A DNA stretch of 64,000 nucleotides, from the NCBI RefSeq assembly GCF_029846235.1, contig NZ_JARVWP010000018.1, positions 62,001 to 126,000 on the forward strand. Reading direction: 5' to 3'. Within the stretch, counting starts at the first letter, position 1. Each line of letters starts with the position of its first letter. Shown here piece after piece: positions 1 through 9,030 of this stretch. The stretch comes from Bradyrhizobium sp. CER78. GTDB taxonomy: Bacteria > Pseudomonadota > Alphaproteobacteria > Rhizobiales > Xanthobacteraceae. The translations under genes and the position numbers were made by a program. The notes beneath the pieces are model-generated. The model ran no database searches, was not told the origin of the DNA, and worked only from the letters and a program-made list of their open reading frames with translations.

Positions 1-739
1 CGCTGCTGCGGCCGGCGGCCCAGGGCAGCTCGGGATCGAACGCCTGCAGGCTCCTGATCGTCATCTTCTCGAATTCGGCACGCACATAGCCGTAATGCGC
101 GATCGCTGCGTCGTTCACCGCGAGGATCCGTTCGCCGTCGAGCGCACACAGGATCATCGGCACCGGGTTGCCGTCGAACAGCAGACGGAACGAGGCTTCG
201 CGCTGCTTCAGTTCGGTGATGTCGACGCGCAGGCCGACGATGCCGCCATCCGAGGTCAATCGCTCCTCGATCAGCACCACGCGGCCATCGGCCAGGACCT
301 GCTCGTGCCGCTCGCCCGGCTGGTACATCTTCTGGAGCCGCTCGGCGATCCACTCTTCCTCGCGCCCGGCGGCCTCGGGATAGTCGCCGCGCGCGACGCC
401 GATGCGGATGGTGTCTTCGAGGCGCGCACCATGCTCGAACAGGTCGGAACTGCGCTTGTAGATTTCCGAGTATTTCCTGTTCCAGAGCGTGTAACGGCCT
501 TCGGGGTCGAGGAACACGATGCCTTGCGGCAGGATGTCGATCGCCTCACGCAGCCGCGCGTTCGACTTGCGAGCCTCGGCGATGGCGGCCTCGGCCTGCG
601 CGCGCTGGCGCACCAGTTCGCCGATCTCGGCCGCAGGACGGCGCGAACGGCCGGACATTTTCGGCGTCGGCATTGGCCGGCGTTCCCGAGAACGGGACAG
701 TTTGGCCTGCTTCGGTTTCTTGATCTTCTTTGGCCGCAT
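1..739 (-). CDS. PAS-domain signalling protein, N-terminal part (runs off the left edge)
   Basis: Only the first 246 or so residues are inside the window. The basic N-terminus is followed by a short helical stretch (about residues 45-65) and then a PAS-type fold containing LPQGIVFLDPEGRYTLWN. A second PAS begins near residue 185 (VPMILCALDGERILAVND). In this group tandem PAS domains of this kind usually sit in front of a histidine kinase or a GGDEF/EAL output, but that part is not visible. I chose ATG 739; ATG 658 in the same frame is also possible. The family is clear from the PAS motifs, while the output domain and the signal sensed are unknown. Confidence 0.75.
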   Translation of the reverse strand, partial: MRPKKIKKPKQAKLSRSRERRPMPTPKMSGRSRRPAAEIGELVRQRAQAEAAIAEARKSNARLREAIDILPQGIVFLDPEGRYTLWNRKYSEIYKRSSDLFEHGARLEDTIRIGVARGDYPEAAGREEEWIAERLQKMYQPGERHEQVLADGRVVLIEERLTSDGGIVGLRVDITELKQREASFRLLFDGNPVPMILCALDGERILAVNDAAIAHYGYVRAEFEKMTIRSLQAFDPELPWAAGRSS

Positions 740-1083
740 TATCGGCATCGCACGCCCCACGCGCATTCCAGTTCGGTGACATTTCTGCGATAAGTCTCTG
801 AAAAATTGGTATCTCTTGACGAATAGCTGCGCTGGTTGAGAAAGCCGGACATGCCCGCTTTGCGGGCGTGTTCACGGCGCACGCAAGCGGCCGGTGCCAC
901 GCATGCGGCCGACAGCGCAGATTAGCAGCGCGAAAGCGCCGGAGCGTGGTGAAGGAAGGGTAAACCCACGCCTGCCTGCACAATGAATGCGCCGAAAACG
1001 CTGCAAGCGCATCAATGTTTGCCAGCGTGTGACAGGGTTATCGCGAGGTAAAGGCGCGACCGGCCTCACGCGTACTAGCGCGG
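740..1083. other. intergenic region between the PAS gene and the L,D-transpeptidase
   Basis: No convincing gene. A 65-codon reading frame at 872-1069 has no plausible composition. The stretch probably carries the promoter of the leftward PAS gene. A GC hairpin at 849-871 is its only visible structure. Confidence 0.5.
849..871. repeat. short GC hairpin
   Basis: Arms ACATGCCCGC (849-858) and GCGGGCGTGT (862-871) pair with one G-U and a 3-nt loop. It lies downstream of the L,D-transpeptidase and upstream of the PAS gene. There is no T-tract, so calling it a terminator would be speculative. Confidence 0.35.
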
Positions 1084-1544
1084 CTAACTGGTGATCTCGA
1101 TCCGCGCGCCGCCGCGGCCGTTGCGCTCGACCAGCCCGTAGAGCTGTGCTGCGTGCGAGGGATGCAGGCGCACGCAGCCATGCGAGGCCGGTCCGCCGAG
1201 ACGCGCGAGCTCATAGGCGCCGTGAATGGCGAAGCCGCCATGGAAGAAGATCGCGTGCGGCATCGGCGAGTTGTAGTACTTCTTCGAATACCAGCGGCGC
1301 GCCAACAGCTGCGGATGGAACACGCCGTTCGGCGTGCCATAGCCGCGCCGTCCGGTCGACACCGGCCAGTTGTAGCGCGTCGCGCCGTCGACGCTGACCG
1401 CCATGCGCTGCGATGATTTGTCGATATGAACGACGATGTCGGCCCGCGCCGGCGAGTCGACGCGGCAATCGCGGCGGCAAATGCCAGCCGCACGCAAGAT
1501 ATGCTTGTCATAAAAATGTCTGCCTTGAAAATTATTGCCCGCAT
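1084..1544 (-). pseudogene. L,D-transpeptidase (YkuD), frameshifted between signal peptide and catalytic domain
   Basis: The catalytic domain carries the YkuD signature HGGFAIHG followed by SHGCVRL, whose cysteine is the nucleophile forming 3-3 cross-links or attaching proteins to peptidoglycan. In its own frame the domain has no good start or signal sequence. A clean signal peptide (from ATG 1511, MTSISCVRLAFAAAIAAS) lies directly upstream in another frame. Restoring one base near 1462 joins them as AAS-T-SPARA/DIVVHIDK, with a textbook Ala-X-Ala cleavage site. The gene is therefore either inactivated by a 1-nt deletion or affected by a sequencing error. Without the repair the enzyme would not be exported. 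Family call sure; pseudogene status uncertain. Confidence 0.8.
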
Positions 1545-1705
1545 GATGTCGCTCGCGGCGCGCTTGTAAAGTGGCGTGGCTCACATCCGGAACAGGAAGT
1601 CGCGGGTCATCTTGATCCGCCCTGTGGGCGATCAAGCGAATGGGATGAGAGCGCGGTTCGTCCGGCACGAATCCATGCTAGCCTTGCGTGGACAGAGTGA
1701 TCCGA

Positions 1706-2653
1706 ATGACACCCCGCCTGCGTCTGATCCCGTTCCTGATCTCCGCCCTCATCGCCTGCAGCATCTCCGCGCGGGCGCAGGACAAGGGCTCGCTCAATCC
1801 GCAGCCATTGCCGCCGCTCGCCAACCCTAACGATCCAACGATCGGAGCGAAGCAGCTGTTCGCGCGCAAGGTGCTGCCGGCGGCGATGCCGACCCAATCG
1901 ATCGGCGGCTACACCAAGGGCTGTCTCGCCGGCGCCGCGCAGATGCCGCTCAACGGCGACACCTGGCAGGTGATGCGCCTGTCGCGCAACCGCTACTGGG
2001 GACATCCCGCCATGATCGCGCTGCTGAAGCGGCTGGCGGCCAACGCGCACAAGGACGCCGGCTGGCCCGGCATCCTGGTCGGCGATATCGGCCAGCCGCG
2101 CGGCGGCCCCGCGCTGTCAGGTCACGCCAGCCACCAGATCGGGCTCGACGCCGACGTCTGGCTGACGCCAATGCCCGATCGCAAATTGTCGCGCGAGGAT
2201 CGCGAAGAGATGTCGGCTGTCATGATGGTGCGTGACGATCGGCTCGACATCGATCCGCACGTGTTCACGCCGGGCCATGTGCTCGTGCTCCGCGATGCGG
2301 CGCGGGAGCCGGCGGTGCAGCGCATCTTCGTCAACCCGGCGATCAAGAAGGCGCTGTGCCGCGAGGCCAAGGGCGACCGCAGCTGGCTGTCGAAGATCCG
2401 GCCGTGGTGGGGCCACGACTACCACTTCCACATCCGCATGCGCTGTCCGTCCGGCAGCCCCGCATGCGAGGGGCAGAAGCAGCAGTCGGAGGGCGAGGGC
2501 TGCAAGCCGTCCGACCTCGCCTTCTGGTTCAAGGATTCGGTGCTGCATCCAAAGCCGCCGCCGAAGCCGCCGAAACCGCGCCCGCCGATGACGCTGGCGC
2601 AGATGCCGGCGGCCTGCAAGACGGTGCTGAACGCGGCCGACGCCGAGCCGTAA
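1706..2653 (+). CDS. mepA: penicillin-insensitive murein endopeptidase MepA
   Basis: Periplasmic LAS-family metallopeptidase that cleaves D-alanyl-meso-diaminopimelate cross-links in peptidoglycan. An N-terminal signal peptide ends near ISARAQ. The zinc ligand motif SHQIGLDAD supplies H143 and D150, and the C-terminal motif WWGHDYHFHIRMRC supplies the third histidine. Length (315 aa) is typical or slightly long, and a proline-rich stretch (HPKPPPKPPKPRPP) sits near the C-terminus. ATG 1706 is preferred over GTG 1688 because the signal peptide then begins correctly. The gene is divergent from the L,D-transpeptidase, so two cell-wall enzymes share an intergenic region. Confidence 0.92.
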   Translation: MTPRLRLIPFLISALIACSISARAQDKGSLNPQPLPPLANPNDPTIGAKQLFARKVLPAAMPTQSIGGYTKGCLAGAAQMPLNGDTWQVMRLSRNRYWGHPAMIALLKRLAANAHKDAGWPGILVGDIGQPRGGPALSGHASHQIGLDADVWLTPMPDRKLSREDREEMSAVMMVRDDRLDIDPHVFTPGHVLVLRDAAREPAVQRIFVNPAIKKALCREAKGDRSWLSKIRPWWGHDYHFHIRMRCPSGSPACEGQKQQSEGEGCKPSDLAFWFKDSVLHPKPPPKPPKPRPPMTLAQMPAACKTVLNAADAEP

Positions 2654-2800
2654 CATTCAAGCAATAACATCTTCGTCAGGCGGCTATGCCGGCCGGCGCG
2701 AACTGCGTTATGATCTGATGTCGTCGCGCCGTAAGCGCGATCGAGCGATGGATCGGGGCCACTGATCTATTTCATCCGTCACAATTGAATTGGACCAGAC

Positions 2801-3310
2801 ATGCGCACATCGCTCCTCGCCGCATCGCTCCTGCTCGTCTCAGTCCCCGCCTTCGCGGCGGAGGAGCCGAGCGGCTGCGACAAGTTCAAATGGTCGATCG
2901 ACCGCGCCCGCGCCGCGCTCACCGCGCCGGATCGCGCCAAGCTTGCCTCGGGGAGCGAGCAGGCGGCACTGCCGTCGACCGCCATCACGCTGGCGCTGGT
3001 GGCCCCAAGCGATGCCAAATTGCCGTCGCCGCCGGAGCGCGCGCCGAAGGACGGCACCTTCGCCGGCTTCACCAGCGTCAAGGCCGCACCGAAGGCCGGG
3101 CTCTATACGGTCAGCCTCTCGGCCGGCGCCTGGGTCGACCTGGTGCAGGACGGGCATTTCCTGAAGCCGAAGGCGTTCAGCGGCGCGACCGATTGCGACG
3201 GCATCCGCAAGACCATGAAATACGACCTCGCCGCCAGCCCCTTCGTGCTGCAGGTCAGCGGCGCCAAAGAGAACTCGCTGTCGATCGCGATCCAGCCGGC
3301 GGATCAATAG
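2801..3310 (+). CDS. secreted protein of unknown function
   Basis: The 169-residue product has a clear signal peptide (MRTSLLAASLLLVSVPAFA, cleavage before AEEPS). The mature part is compact, with two cysteines (in GCDKF and DCDGI) that could form a disulfide. I recognise no enzymatic motif. The stretch KAAPKAGLYTVSLSAGAWVD followed by a hydrophobic C-terminal strand suggests a beta-rich periplasmic fold. The gene stands alone between mepA and modA, same strand, with 150-190 bp gaps on both sides. Confidence 0.75.
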   Translation: MRTSLLAASLLLVSVPAFAAEEPSGCDKFKWSIDRARAALTAPDRAKLASGSEQAALPSTAITLALVAPSDAKLPSPPERAPKDGTFAGFTSVKAAPKAGLYTVSLSAGAWVDLVQDGHFLKPKAFSGATDCDGIRKTMKYDLAASPFVLQVSGAKENSLSIAIQPADQ

Positions 3311-3339
3311 GACGATCCGTTAGACAAACGGTCGCCTTT

Positions 3340-3397
3340 ACCGTAAGTCCCAGCCTGCTATGTTTGCAGTGCGATATCCTTGGGGGACCGTAAGTCC
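3340..3397. repeat. 11-bp direct repeat upstream of modA
   Basis: ACCGTAAGTCC occurs at 3340-3350 and again at 3387-3397, 47 bp apart, in the 193-bp region before modA. It does not resemble the AT-rich ModE box. It could be a regulatory pair or a chance repeat; no function is demonstrated by the sequence. Confidence 0.4.
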
Positions 3398-3503
3398 TTC
3401 GGGGACCAGCGGAACAGCGCTTCCGTCCGTCGCGGGCCAGACCTCACTCAACGCCTGATTTGCGCGTGCCCGTTCACGCGCGAACATGCACGGAGCGCTT
3501 TCC

Positions 3504-4304
3504 ATGTCACGACTTTCAATTTCAAGACTTGCCGGACTTTTCAGCGCCTTCGTCATCCTGCTCGGCGCGATCCATTCGCCGGCGAGAGCCGAGGACAAGA
3601 CGCTCACCGTGTTCGCCGCGGCCTCGATGAAGAACGCGCTCGACGAGATCGATGCGGCCTATACCGCCAAGACCGGCGTCAAGATCAGCGCCAGCTATGC
3701 GGCGAGCTCGGCGCTGGCCAAGCAGATCGAGCAGGGCGCGCCCGCCGACGTGTTCGTGTCCGCCGACACCGACTGGATGCACTACGCGATCAAGCAGAAG
3801 AACATCAATGAGCCGACGCGGGTGAACCTGCTCGGCAACTCGATCGTGCTGATCGCGCCGAAGGATTCCAAGATCGACAACGTCAACATCGGACCCGGCT
3901 TCGACCTCGCCAAGCTCGCCGGTGACGGCAGGATCGCCACCGGCGACGTCAAGGCGGTGCCGGTCGGCAAATACGCCAAGGCCGCGCTCGAGAAGCTCGG
4001 CGCCTGGCAGGCGGCGGAGCCGAAATTCGCGATGGCCGAGAGCGTGCGCGCGGCGCTGACGCTGGTTGCGCGCGGCGAGGCCGTGCTCGGCATCGTCTAT
4101 TCGACCGACGCCAAGGTCGAGCCCGGCGTCAAGATCGTCGGCACCTTCCCGGCCGACACCCATCCGGCGATCATCTATCCGGTTGCGGCGACCACGACCG
4201 CGAAGGGCGAGACCGCTGACTATCTCGCCTTCCTGCGCTCTTCCGTGGCGAAGACGATCCTCGAGAAATACGGCTTCAAGTTCCTGATCAGCCCGACGAC
4301 CTGA
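3504..4304 (+). CDS. modA: molybdate ABC transporter substrate-binding protein ModA
   Basis: Periplasmic binding protein that captures molybdate (and tungstate) for the ModBC permease. The signal peptide ends near SPARAEDK. The mature protein starts with LTVFAAASMKNALDEI, the ModA signature in which the Ser-containing AASM loop contacts the oxyanion, followed by YAASSALAKQIEQGAPADVF, also characteristic. ATG 3504 has a GGAG ribosome site 10 bp upstream; the ATG at 3486 lacks one. The stop overlaps the modB start by one base, so the two are translationally coupled. Confidence 0.95.
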   Translation: MSRLSISRLAGLFSAFVILLGAIHSPARAEDKTLTVFAAASMKNALDEIDAAYTAKTGVKISASYAASSALAKQIEQGAPADVFVSADTDWMHYAIKQKNINEPTRVNLLGNSIVLIAPKDSKIDNVNIGPGFDLAKLAGDGRIATGDVKAVPVGKYAKAALEKLGAWQAAEPKFAMAESVRAALTLVARGEAVLGIVYSTDAKVEPGVKIVGTFPADTHPAIIYPVAATTTAKGETADYLAFLRSSVAKTILEKYGFKFLISPTT

Positions 4305-4999
4305 TGTTCGAGATCTCGCCGACCGAATGGACGGCGATCCTGCTGTCGCTGCGGGTCGCCGTCATCGCAACTCTGGTGGCGACCCCGTTCGGGATCGCGC
4401 TCGCCTGGCTGCTGGCGCGGCGCGATTTCTGGGGCAAGTCGTTGCTCGATGCCGCCGTGCATCTGCCGCTGGTGCTGCCGCCCGTCGTCACCGGCTATCT
4501 GCTGCTGCTGACCTTCGGCAAGCGCGGCCTGGTCGGCGGCTGGCTGGCCGATCATCTCGGCATCGTGTTCGCGTTCCGCTGGACCGGCGCGGCGCTCGCC
4601 TGCGGCGTGATGTCGTTTCCGCTGCTGGTGCGCCCGATCCGCCTGTCGATCGAAGCCGTCGACCGCCGCCTCGAACAGGCAGCCGAGACGCTCGGCGCCG
4701 CGCCCTGGCGGGTGTTCGCGACGGTGACGCTGCCGCTCGCGCTGCCGGGCGTGCTGGCCGGCATGGTGCTCGGCTTCGCCAAGGCGATCGGCGAGTTCGG
4801 CGCGACCATCACCTTCGTCTCCAACATCCCAGGCGAGACCCAGACCATTTCATCGGCGATCTATTCGCTGATCCAGACGCCTGACGGCGACACCGCCGCG
4901 GCGCGACTCGTGGTCATCTCGGTGGTGCTCGCAGTCGGCGCGCTGGTCGCTGCCGAAGTGTTCGCACGCCGCGCCACCGCGCGCCTGCACGGGCACTAG
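4304..4999 (+). CDS. modB: molybdate ABC transporter permease ModB
   Basis: Inner-membrane permease of 231 residues with about five to six transmembrane helices. The EAA coupling loop is visible as EQAAETLGAAPWRVF followed by TLPLALPGVLAG, which docks on the ATPase. Length fits ModB of E. coli. It overlaps modA by one base and is followed after 2 bp by modC, giving a standard modABC order. Confidence 0.95.
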   Translation: MFEISPTEWTAILLSLRVAVIATLVATPFGIALAWLLARRDFWGKSLLDAAVHLPLVLPPVVTGYLLLLTFGKRGLVGGWLADHLGIVFAFRWTGAALACGVMSFPLLVRPIRLSIEAVDRRLEQAAETLGAAPWRVFATVTLPLALPGVLAGMVLGFAKAIGEFGATITFVSNIPGETQTISSAIYSLIQTPDGDTAAARLVVISVVLAVGALVAAEVFARRATARLHGH

Positions 5000-5001
5000 C
5001 G

Positions 5002-5673
5002 ATGTTGCGCGTCGACATCACCAAGCAGCTCGGAGAGTTCTCGCTCGCGGCGTCGTTCACCAGCGAGGGCCGCGTCACCGGCCTGTTTGGCGCGTCCGGC
5101 TCCGGCAAGACCTCGCTGATCAACACCATCGCGGGGCTGCTGCGTCCGGATCGCGGCACCATCGTGATCGACGGCGAGACGGTCGACGATACCGCGGCCG
5201 GCATCCATGTGCCGACCTGGCGCCGCCGCATCGGCTACGTCTTCCAGGACGCGCGGCTGTTTCCGCATCTCGATATCAGGCAGAACCTCGACTACGGCCG
5301 CCGCATGAACGGCCTCACTGAAGACCCCGCGCAGCACAAGCGCGTCGTCGATTTGCTCGACATCGGCGCCCTGCTCGACCGTCGCCCCGGCAAGCTCTCG
5401 GGCGGCGAGCGCCAGCGCGTCGCGCTCGGCCGGGCGCTACTGTCGAAGCCGCGGCTGCTGCTGCTCGACGAGCCGCTGGGCGCGCTCGACGAAAGCCGCA
5501 AGCTCGAGATCCTGCCCTATCTGGTGCGGCTGCGCGACGAGGCCGGCGTCCCGATGGTCTATGTCAGCCACGACGCCGCCGAGCTGCGCCAGCTCGCCAC
5601 CCAGATCGTGATGCTGCGCCGCGGCCAGGTCACCGCGTTCGGCGGTGTTAAGGTGTTGACGGCGGGCGTATAG
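5002..5673 (+). CDS. modC: molybdate ABC transporter ATPase ModC, short form without the TOBE regulatory domain
   Basis: Cytoplasmic ATPase energising ModAB. Walker A GASGSGKT is at residues 30-37, the signature is LSGGERQRVALGRAL, Walker B is LLLLDEPLGALD and the H-loop is YVSHD. At 223 residues it ends just after the ATPase core, whereas canonical ModC has about 350 residues with a C-terminal TOBE domain that binds molybdate and mediates feedback. The next gene does not encode the missing part. Function as the ModC ATPase is secure from the operon; loss of trans-inhibition by molybdate is inferred. Confidence 0.92.
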   Translation: MLRVDITKQLGEFSLAASFTSEGRVTGLFGASGSGKTSLINTIAGLLRPDRGTIVIDGETVDDTAAGIHVPTWRRRIGYVFQDARLFPHLDIRQNLDYGRRMNGLTEDPAQHKRVVDLLDIGALLDRRPGKLSGGERQRVALGRALLSKPRLLLLDEPLGALDESRKLEILPYLVRLRDEAGVPMVYVSHDAAELRQLATQIVMLRRGQVTAFGGVKVLTAGV

Positions 5674-5766
5674 CTGGCCGTTTTTCCGAAAGTCGGCATA
5701 AGATAGCCCATCTTGTCTGCTAGGCTCGCGTCGGGACGTCCGATCCGGGCATGGGAAAGGCAAATT

Positions 5767-6990
5767 GTGCGACTGACTGGCTGGCTATTGCTGCTGATCG
5801 GCGGACTGTTGTGCGCCACGATTTCGTGGGCCGCACTCGGCTTCCTGCTGATGGGCGTCGGCCTGATCTCGTTGCAGGTCGCCGAACGCCGACGCCGCCA
5901 GGCGGATGATGCCGTGCCGGCCGGGGCCGCAGGATTTACCCCTCCGCGCCTCAGCCCCGGGCTGCAGCCGCCGACCCTCGACCCGGTCACCGGCCAGGAC
6001 AACGGGCCACAGCGTCAGCCTCGCCGGGTGGCGTGGCCTGACAAGACTCGGCCGGACGCGGATGCGACCTACGACCGGCAGACCTGGCGCCGGCTGGTCG
6101 AGAGCGATCCCGATCTCGCCCAGCTTGCCAAGGTGCTGGCCGATTACGGCCCGCAATATGTCGATGAGCTCGCGGCCAGCTATCTCGCCGCCCCCGACAA
6201 GGGCCGCCTCGGCGCGATCGTCGACGGCATCATCGCGCGCGCCCGGGACAGCCAGCCGGCCCCGCCGCCCGCGCAAGCAGAGGGACCCCGGCCACCGCCG
6301 TTGCCGCCCCGGCCGGAGCCAAAGCAGGTGGCCGCGCCAGCCGCCAAGCCAACGGCTTCGCCGAGCAATCCCGCCGGTGGGCTGGAAGCATCGCTGCTCG
6401 CCACGGTCGAGGAGGCGACCGCCAGGATCGCCGCCGAGCGCGCCGGTCTCTTCAAGCTTGGCAAGGAGCCTAGCAAGGCAACCGACAACAGCCGGCCTTC
6501 GCCGGCGGGCCAGCGGGAACCGTTGTTCGGTCGCGCCCCGCGGGACGCAAAGCCAGCCGAACCGCCGCCGATGCCGGTTGCACCACCGGCCATGCCGGCG
6601 GAGACGCCGGCCGACCTCGAAGCGTCGCTGATCGCCGCCGTCAGCGAGGCCGCCGCCAGGCGGGCCGACGGATCGAAGCCGGCCCCGATTCCGGAGCCGA
6701 CGCAACCTGCGGTGAAGCGCGAGCCCGAGATCCGGATCGTCGCCCCCACCTCGCCGAACCCCGCTCCGACGCCGCCCGCCAACACGCCGCCCGTGAAGAC
6801 ACCGCCAGCGAAGACGGCGGCCGACAATCTCGACGAGACGCTGCTCGCAGCGCTGGCCGAGATCTCCGGCCAGAAGTTGAAGGATGAGTCCAAGCAGGAC
6901 GCGGCGTCCAAGGGCCCGCCGGGCGACGACGGCCTGTCCGACATGATCAAGAAGTTCGCCCCGGATTCGAACTTCCTGCGCAAGCAGTGA
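5767..6990 (+). CDS. membrane-anchored Pro/Ala-rich protein with three repeated helical motifs
   Basis: I do not recognise this protein. Two closely spaced hydrophobic helices at the N-terminus (WLLLLIGGLLCATISWAALG then FLLMGVGLISL) are followed by a basic stop-transfer segment. The rest is long, Pro/Ala-rich and probably cytosolic. A short helical region carries DLAQLAKVLADYGPQYVDEL. Then a 15-residue motif occurs three times, separated by proline-rich linkers: LEASLLATVEEATAR, LEASLIAAVSEAAAR and LDETLLAALAEISGQ. The pattern looks like repeated docking helices on a flexible tether. GTG 5767 is preferred because GGAAAGG lies just upstream. It follows modC by 93 bp but probably is not part of molybdate uptake. 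Confidence 0.75.
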   Translation: MRLTGWLLLLIGGLLCATISWAALGFLLMGVGLISLQVAERRRRQADDAVPAGAAGFTPPRLSPGLQPPTLDPVTGQDNGPQRQPRRVAWPDKTRPDADATYDRQTWRRLVESDPDLAQLAKVLADYGPQYVDELAASYLAAPDKGRLGAIVDGIIARARDSQPAPPPAQAEGPRPPPLPPRPEPKQVAAPAAKPTASPSNPAGGLEASLLATVEEATARIAAERAGLFKLGKEPSKATDNSRPSPAGQREPLFGRAPRDAKPAEPPPMPVAPPAMPAETPADLEASLIAAVSEAAARRADGSKPAPIPEPTQPAVKREPEIRIVAPTSPNPAPTPPANTPPVKTPPAKTAADNLDETLLAALAEISGQKLKDESKQDAASKGPPGDDGLSDMIKKFAPDSNFLRKQ

Positions 6991-6997
6991 CGGCGGT

Positions 6998-8791
6998 TTA
7001 GACGCCCGCCACCGACGCCCAGATATCGGCGAGCTTGCGCCGGACGGTCTGCATCCGCGTGCGCGGCACGACCTTCTCCTCTTCCTCCGGCAGGCGCAGG
7101 CCGACCACATTGACGCGGCCGCCGCTGATGCTGCGCGCCACCAGCACGATCTCGTCGAGTGCAAGCTCGGCACCTTCCTTCGGCGCGCGGTCGAGATTGA
7201 TGTCGAAATAGTCCGCGAGCGTCAGCTTGGCCTGGTGCTCATCGACCTTGACGCCGTAGATTTCGGCGAGCTCGCCCAGCGTATGCTCGGCCGACACCAT
7301 GAAGTCACCGAGCAGATGCGGATCGGGCGCGCTCGACGGCGCCATGTCGACGAAGAAGCGGTCGAGCGCCTCGGCGCGCTCCGGCGGCGCCAGCAGATAG
7401 ATGTAGTCGCCGGGCGCGACCGGATCGGCCTCGACAGGCGTCAGGATCCGCTCGTCGCGGATCACCAGCGTCGGCTTCGACCAGGACGGGATCAGCCCGC
7501 GGCGGAAATACAGGCTCTTCGACCGCACCGGATAGCCGACCAGCTGCTGCTCGAGCTGGCCAGGCAGATCCAGCTCGACGCGGCGCGGGCCGCGTTCGGC
7601 GCGCGGCAGCGCGACGTGCAGCCGCCGCGCCGCCGGCGCCAGCGTCCAGCCCTGCAGCAGCAGCGAGATGATGACGACGACAAAGGCGACGTCGAAATAG
7701 AGATAGGCCTTCGACAGGCCGACCAGCATCGGGATCGAGGCAAGGAAGATCGCGACCGCGCCGCGCAGTCCCGTCCAGGCGATGAAGACCTTCTCGCGCC
7801 AGTTGAACTTGAACGGCGCGAGGCAGATCAGCACGGCCAGCGGCCGCGCCACCAGCATCAGCGCGAAGGCCACCAGCACCGCGCCGCCGGCGCTGGAGAG
7901 CAGGCGATGCGGCGAGACCAGAAGGCCGAGCAGCACGAACATCACGATCTGGGCCAGCCAGGTCGCGGCGTCGAGGAACGTCACCACCGAATTATGCGCA
8001 CGGGTCGGCCGATTGCCGATGATAATACCGGCGAGATAGACCGCGAGGAATCCCGAGGCGTGCACGATCTGCGAGCCGCCGAAGATCACCAGCGCCGCCG
8101 TCGTGACGAACGGCGCATGCAGGCCCTGCGGCAGCGCCACGTAATTCAGCGCGATCACCACCAGCCGGCCGCCGATCACCCCGATGATGGCGCCGAGCAC
8201 GGCCTCCTGGATGAACTCCATCGCGATGTGCGAGGCCGAGCTCTGGCCGATCGAGATGAACTCGACCAGCATCAAGGTGAGGAAGATCGCGAACGGATCG
8301 TTGGTGCCGGATTCCGCCTCCAGCGTCGCGCCGACGCGCGGGCGCAGGCGCAGGCCCTGGGTGTGCACCAGCAGGAACACCGCCGCCGCGTCGGTCGAGG
8401 CGACGACCGCGCCGACCAAAAGCGACTCGGTCCAGTTGAGGTCGAGCACGTAGCGGGCGACCGGCGCCGTGATCAGCGCTGTCAGCAGCACGCCGGCGGT
8501 CGCCAGCATCATCGAGGGCGCCAGCACGGTGCGGATGCTGGCAAACCGCGTCTTCAATCCGCCGTCGAACAGGATCAGCGCCAGCGCCACCGAGCCGACC
8601 AGATAGGTGGTGCGGACATCGTCGAACTGCAGCCGGCCGGGGCCGGAATCGCCCGCCAGCATGCCGACCAGCAAGAACACCAGCAGCAAGGGGGCGCCAA
8701 ACCGCAACGCCAGCAGGCTCGACAGGATGCCGGCCATCACCAGCACCGCACCGAGCAGGATCGCTATACTGACGGAGTCGAGGGATGCCAT
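6998..8791 (-). CDS. potassium/proton antiporter of the CvrA/NhaP2 type
   Basis: CPA1-family membrane antiporter exchanging K+ (or Na+) for protons. The first 380 residues form about 12-13 transmembrane helices, including ALILFDGGLKTRF and GAVVASTDAAAVF, which carry the ion-binding acidic residues of the family. A cytoplasmic TrkA-C-like domain follows (around residues 400-480, DYIYLLAPPERAEAL). The C-terminus is a CorC/HlyC-type domain (DFMVSAEHTLGELAEIYG). This domain order matches YcgO/CvrA. It is divergent from the MscS gene across 239 bp, a sensible pairing for osmotic and ion homeostasis. Confidence 0.9.
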   Translation of the reverse strand: MASLDSVSIAILLGAVLVMAGILSSLLALRFGAPLLLVFLLVGMLAGDSGPGRLQFDDVRTTYLVGSVALALILFDGGLKTRFASIRTVLAPSMMLATAGVLLTALITAPVARYVLDLNWTESLLVGAVVASTDAAAVFLLVHTQGLRLRPRVGATLEAESGTNDPFAIFLTLMLVEFISIGQSSASHIAMEFIQEAVLGAIIGVIGGRLVVIALNYVALPQGLHAPFVTTAALVIFGGSQIVHASGFLAVYLAGIIIGNRPTRAHNSVVTFLDAATWLAQIVMFVLLGLLVSPHRLLSSAGGAVLVAFALMLVARPLAVLICLAPFKFNWREKVFIAWTGLRGAVAIFLASIPMLVGLSKAYLYFDVAFVVVIISLLLQGWTLAPAARRLHVALPRAERGPRRVELDLPGQLEQQLVGYPVRSKSLYFRRGLIPSWSKPTLVIRDERILTPVEADPVAPGDYIYLLAPPERAEALDRFFVDMAPSSAPDPHLLGDFMVSAEHTLGELAEIYGVKVDEHQAKLTLADYFDINLDRAPKEGAELALDEIVLVARSISGGRVNVVGLRLPEEEEKVVPRTRMQTVRRKLADIWASVAGV

Positions 8792-9030
8792 GCGTCTTTG
8801 AAGGTCTCAAGGACTTGGGAGGTCTCAAATACTTGCAATTGCATCCTTATCGTCGCCACACTGGGACGCCAACCGATTTCTGTCATAAGCGGCAATGTGC
8901 CCGGCCTCACGCACCCTAGGTCGCCCCGACACTGTGGTGTATCGATGGTCGGGTGAGCGCTGTTGTGGGATTCTCTCCATGCATTCGAATCACATTTGCC
9001 TGACCCGCGCTTCAAGTTGAGAATTTGCCG

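Noticed and set aside
872..1069. 65-codon minus-strand frame upstream of the PAS gene
   Set aside because: No ribosome site, no domain and no codon bias like its neighbours.
3311..3503. Moco riboswitch or ModE box before modA
   Set aside because: I could not trace the riboswitch fold, and the AT-rich ModE half-sites are absent.
7235..8956. 573-codon plus-strand frame opposite the antiporter
   Set aside because: Antisense artefact of GC-rich codon use.
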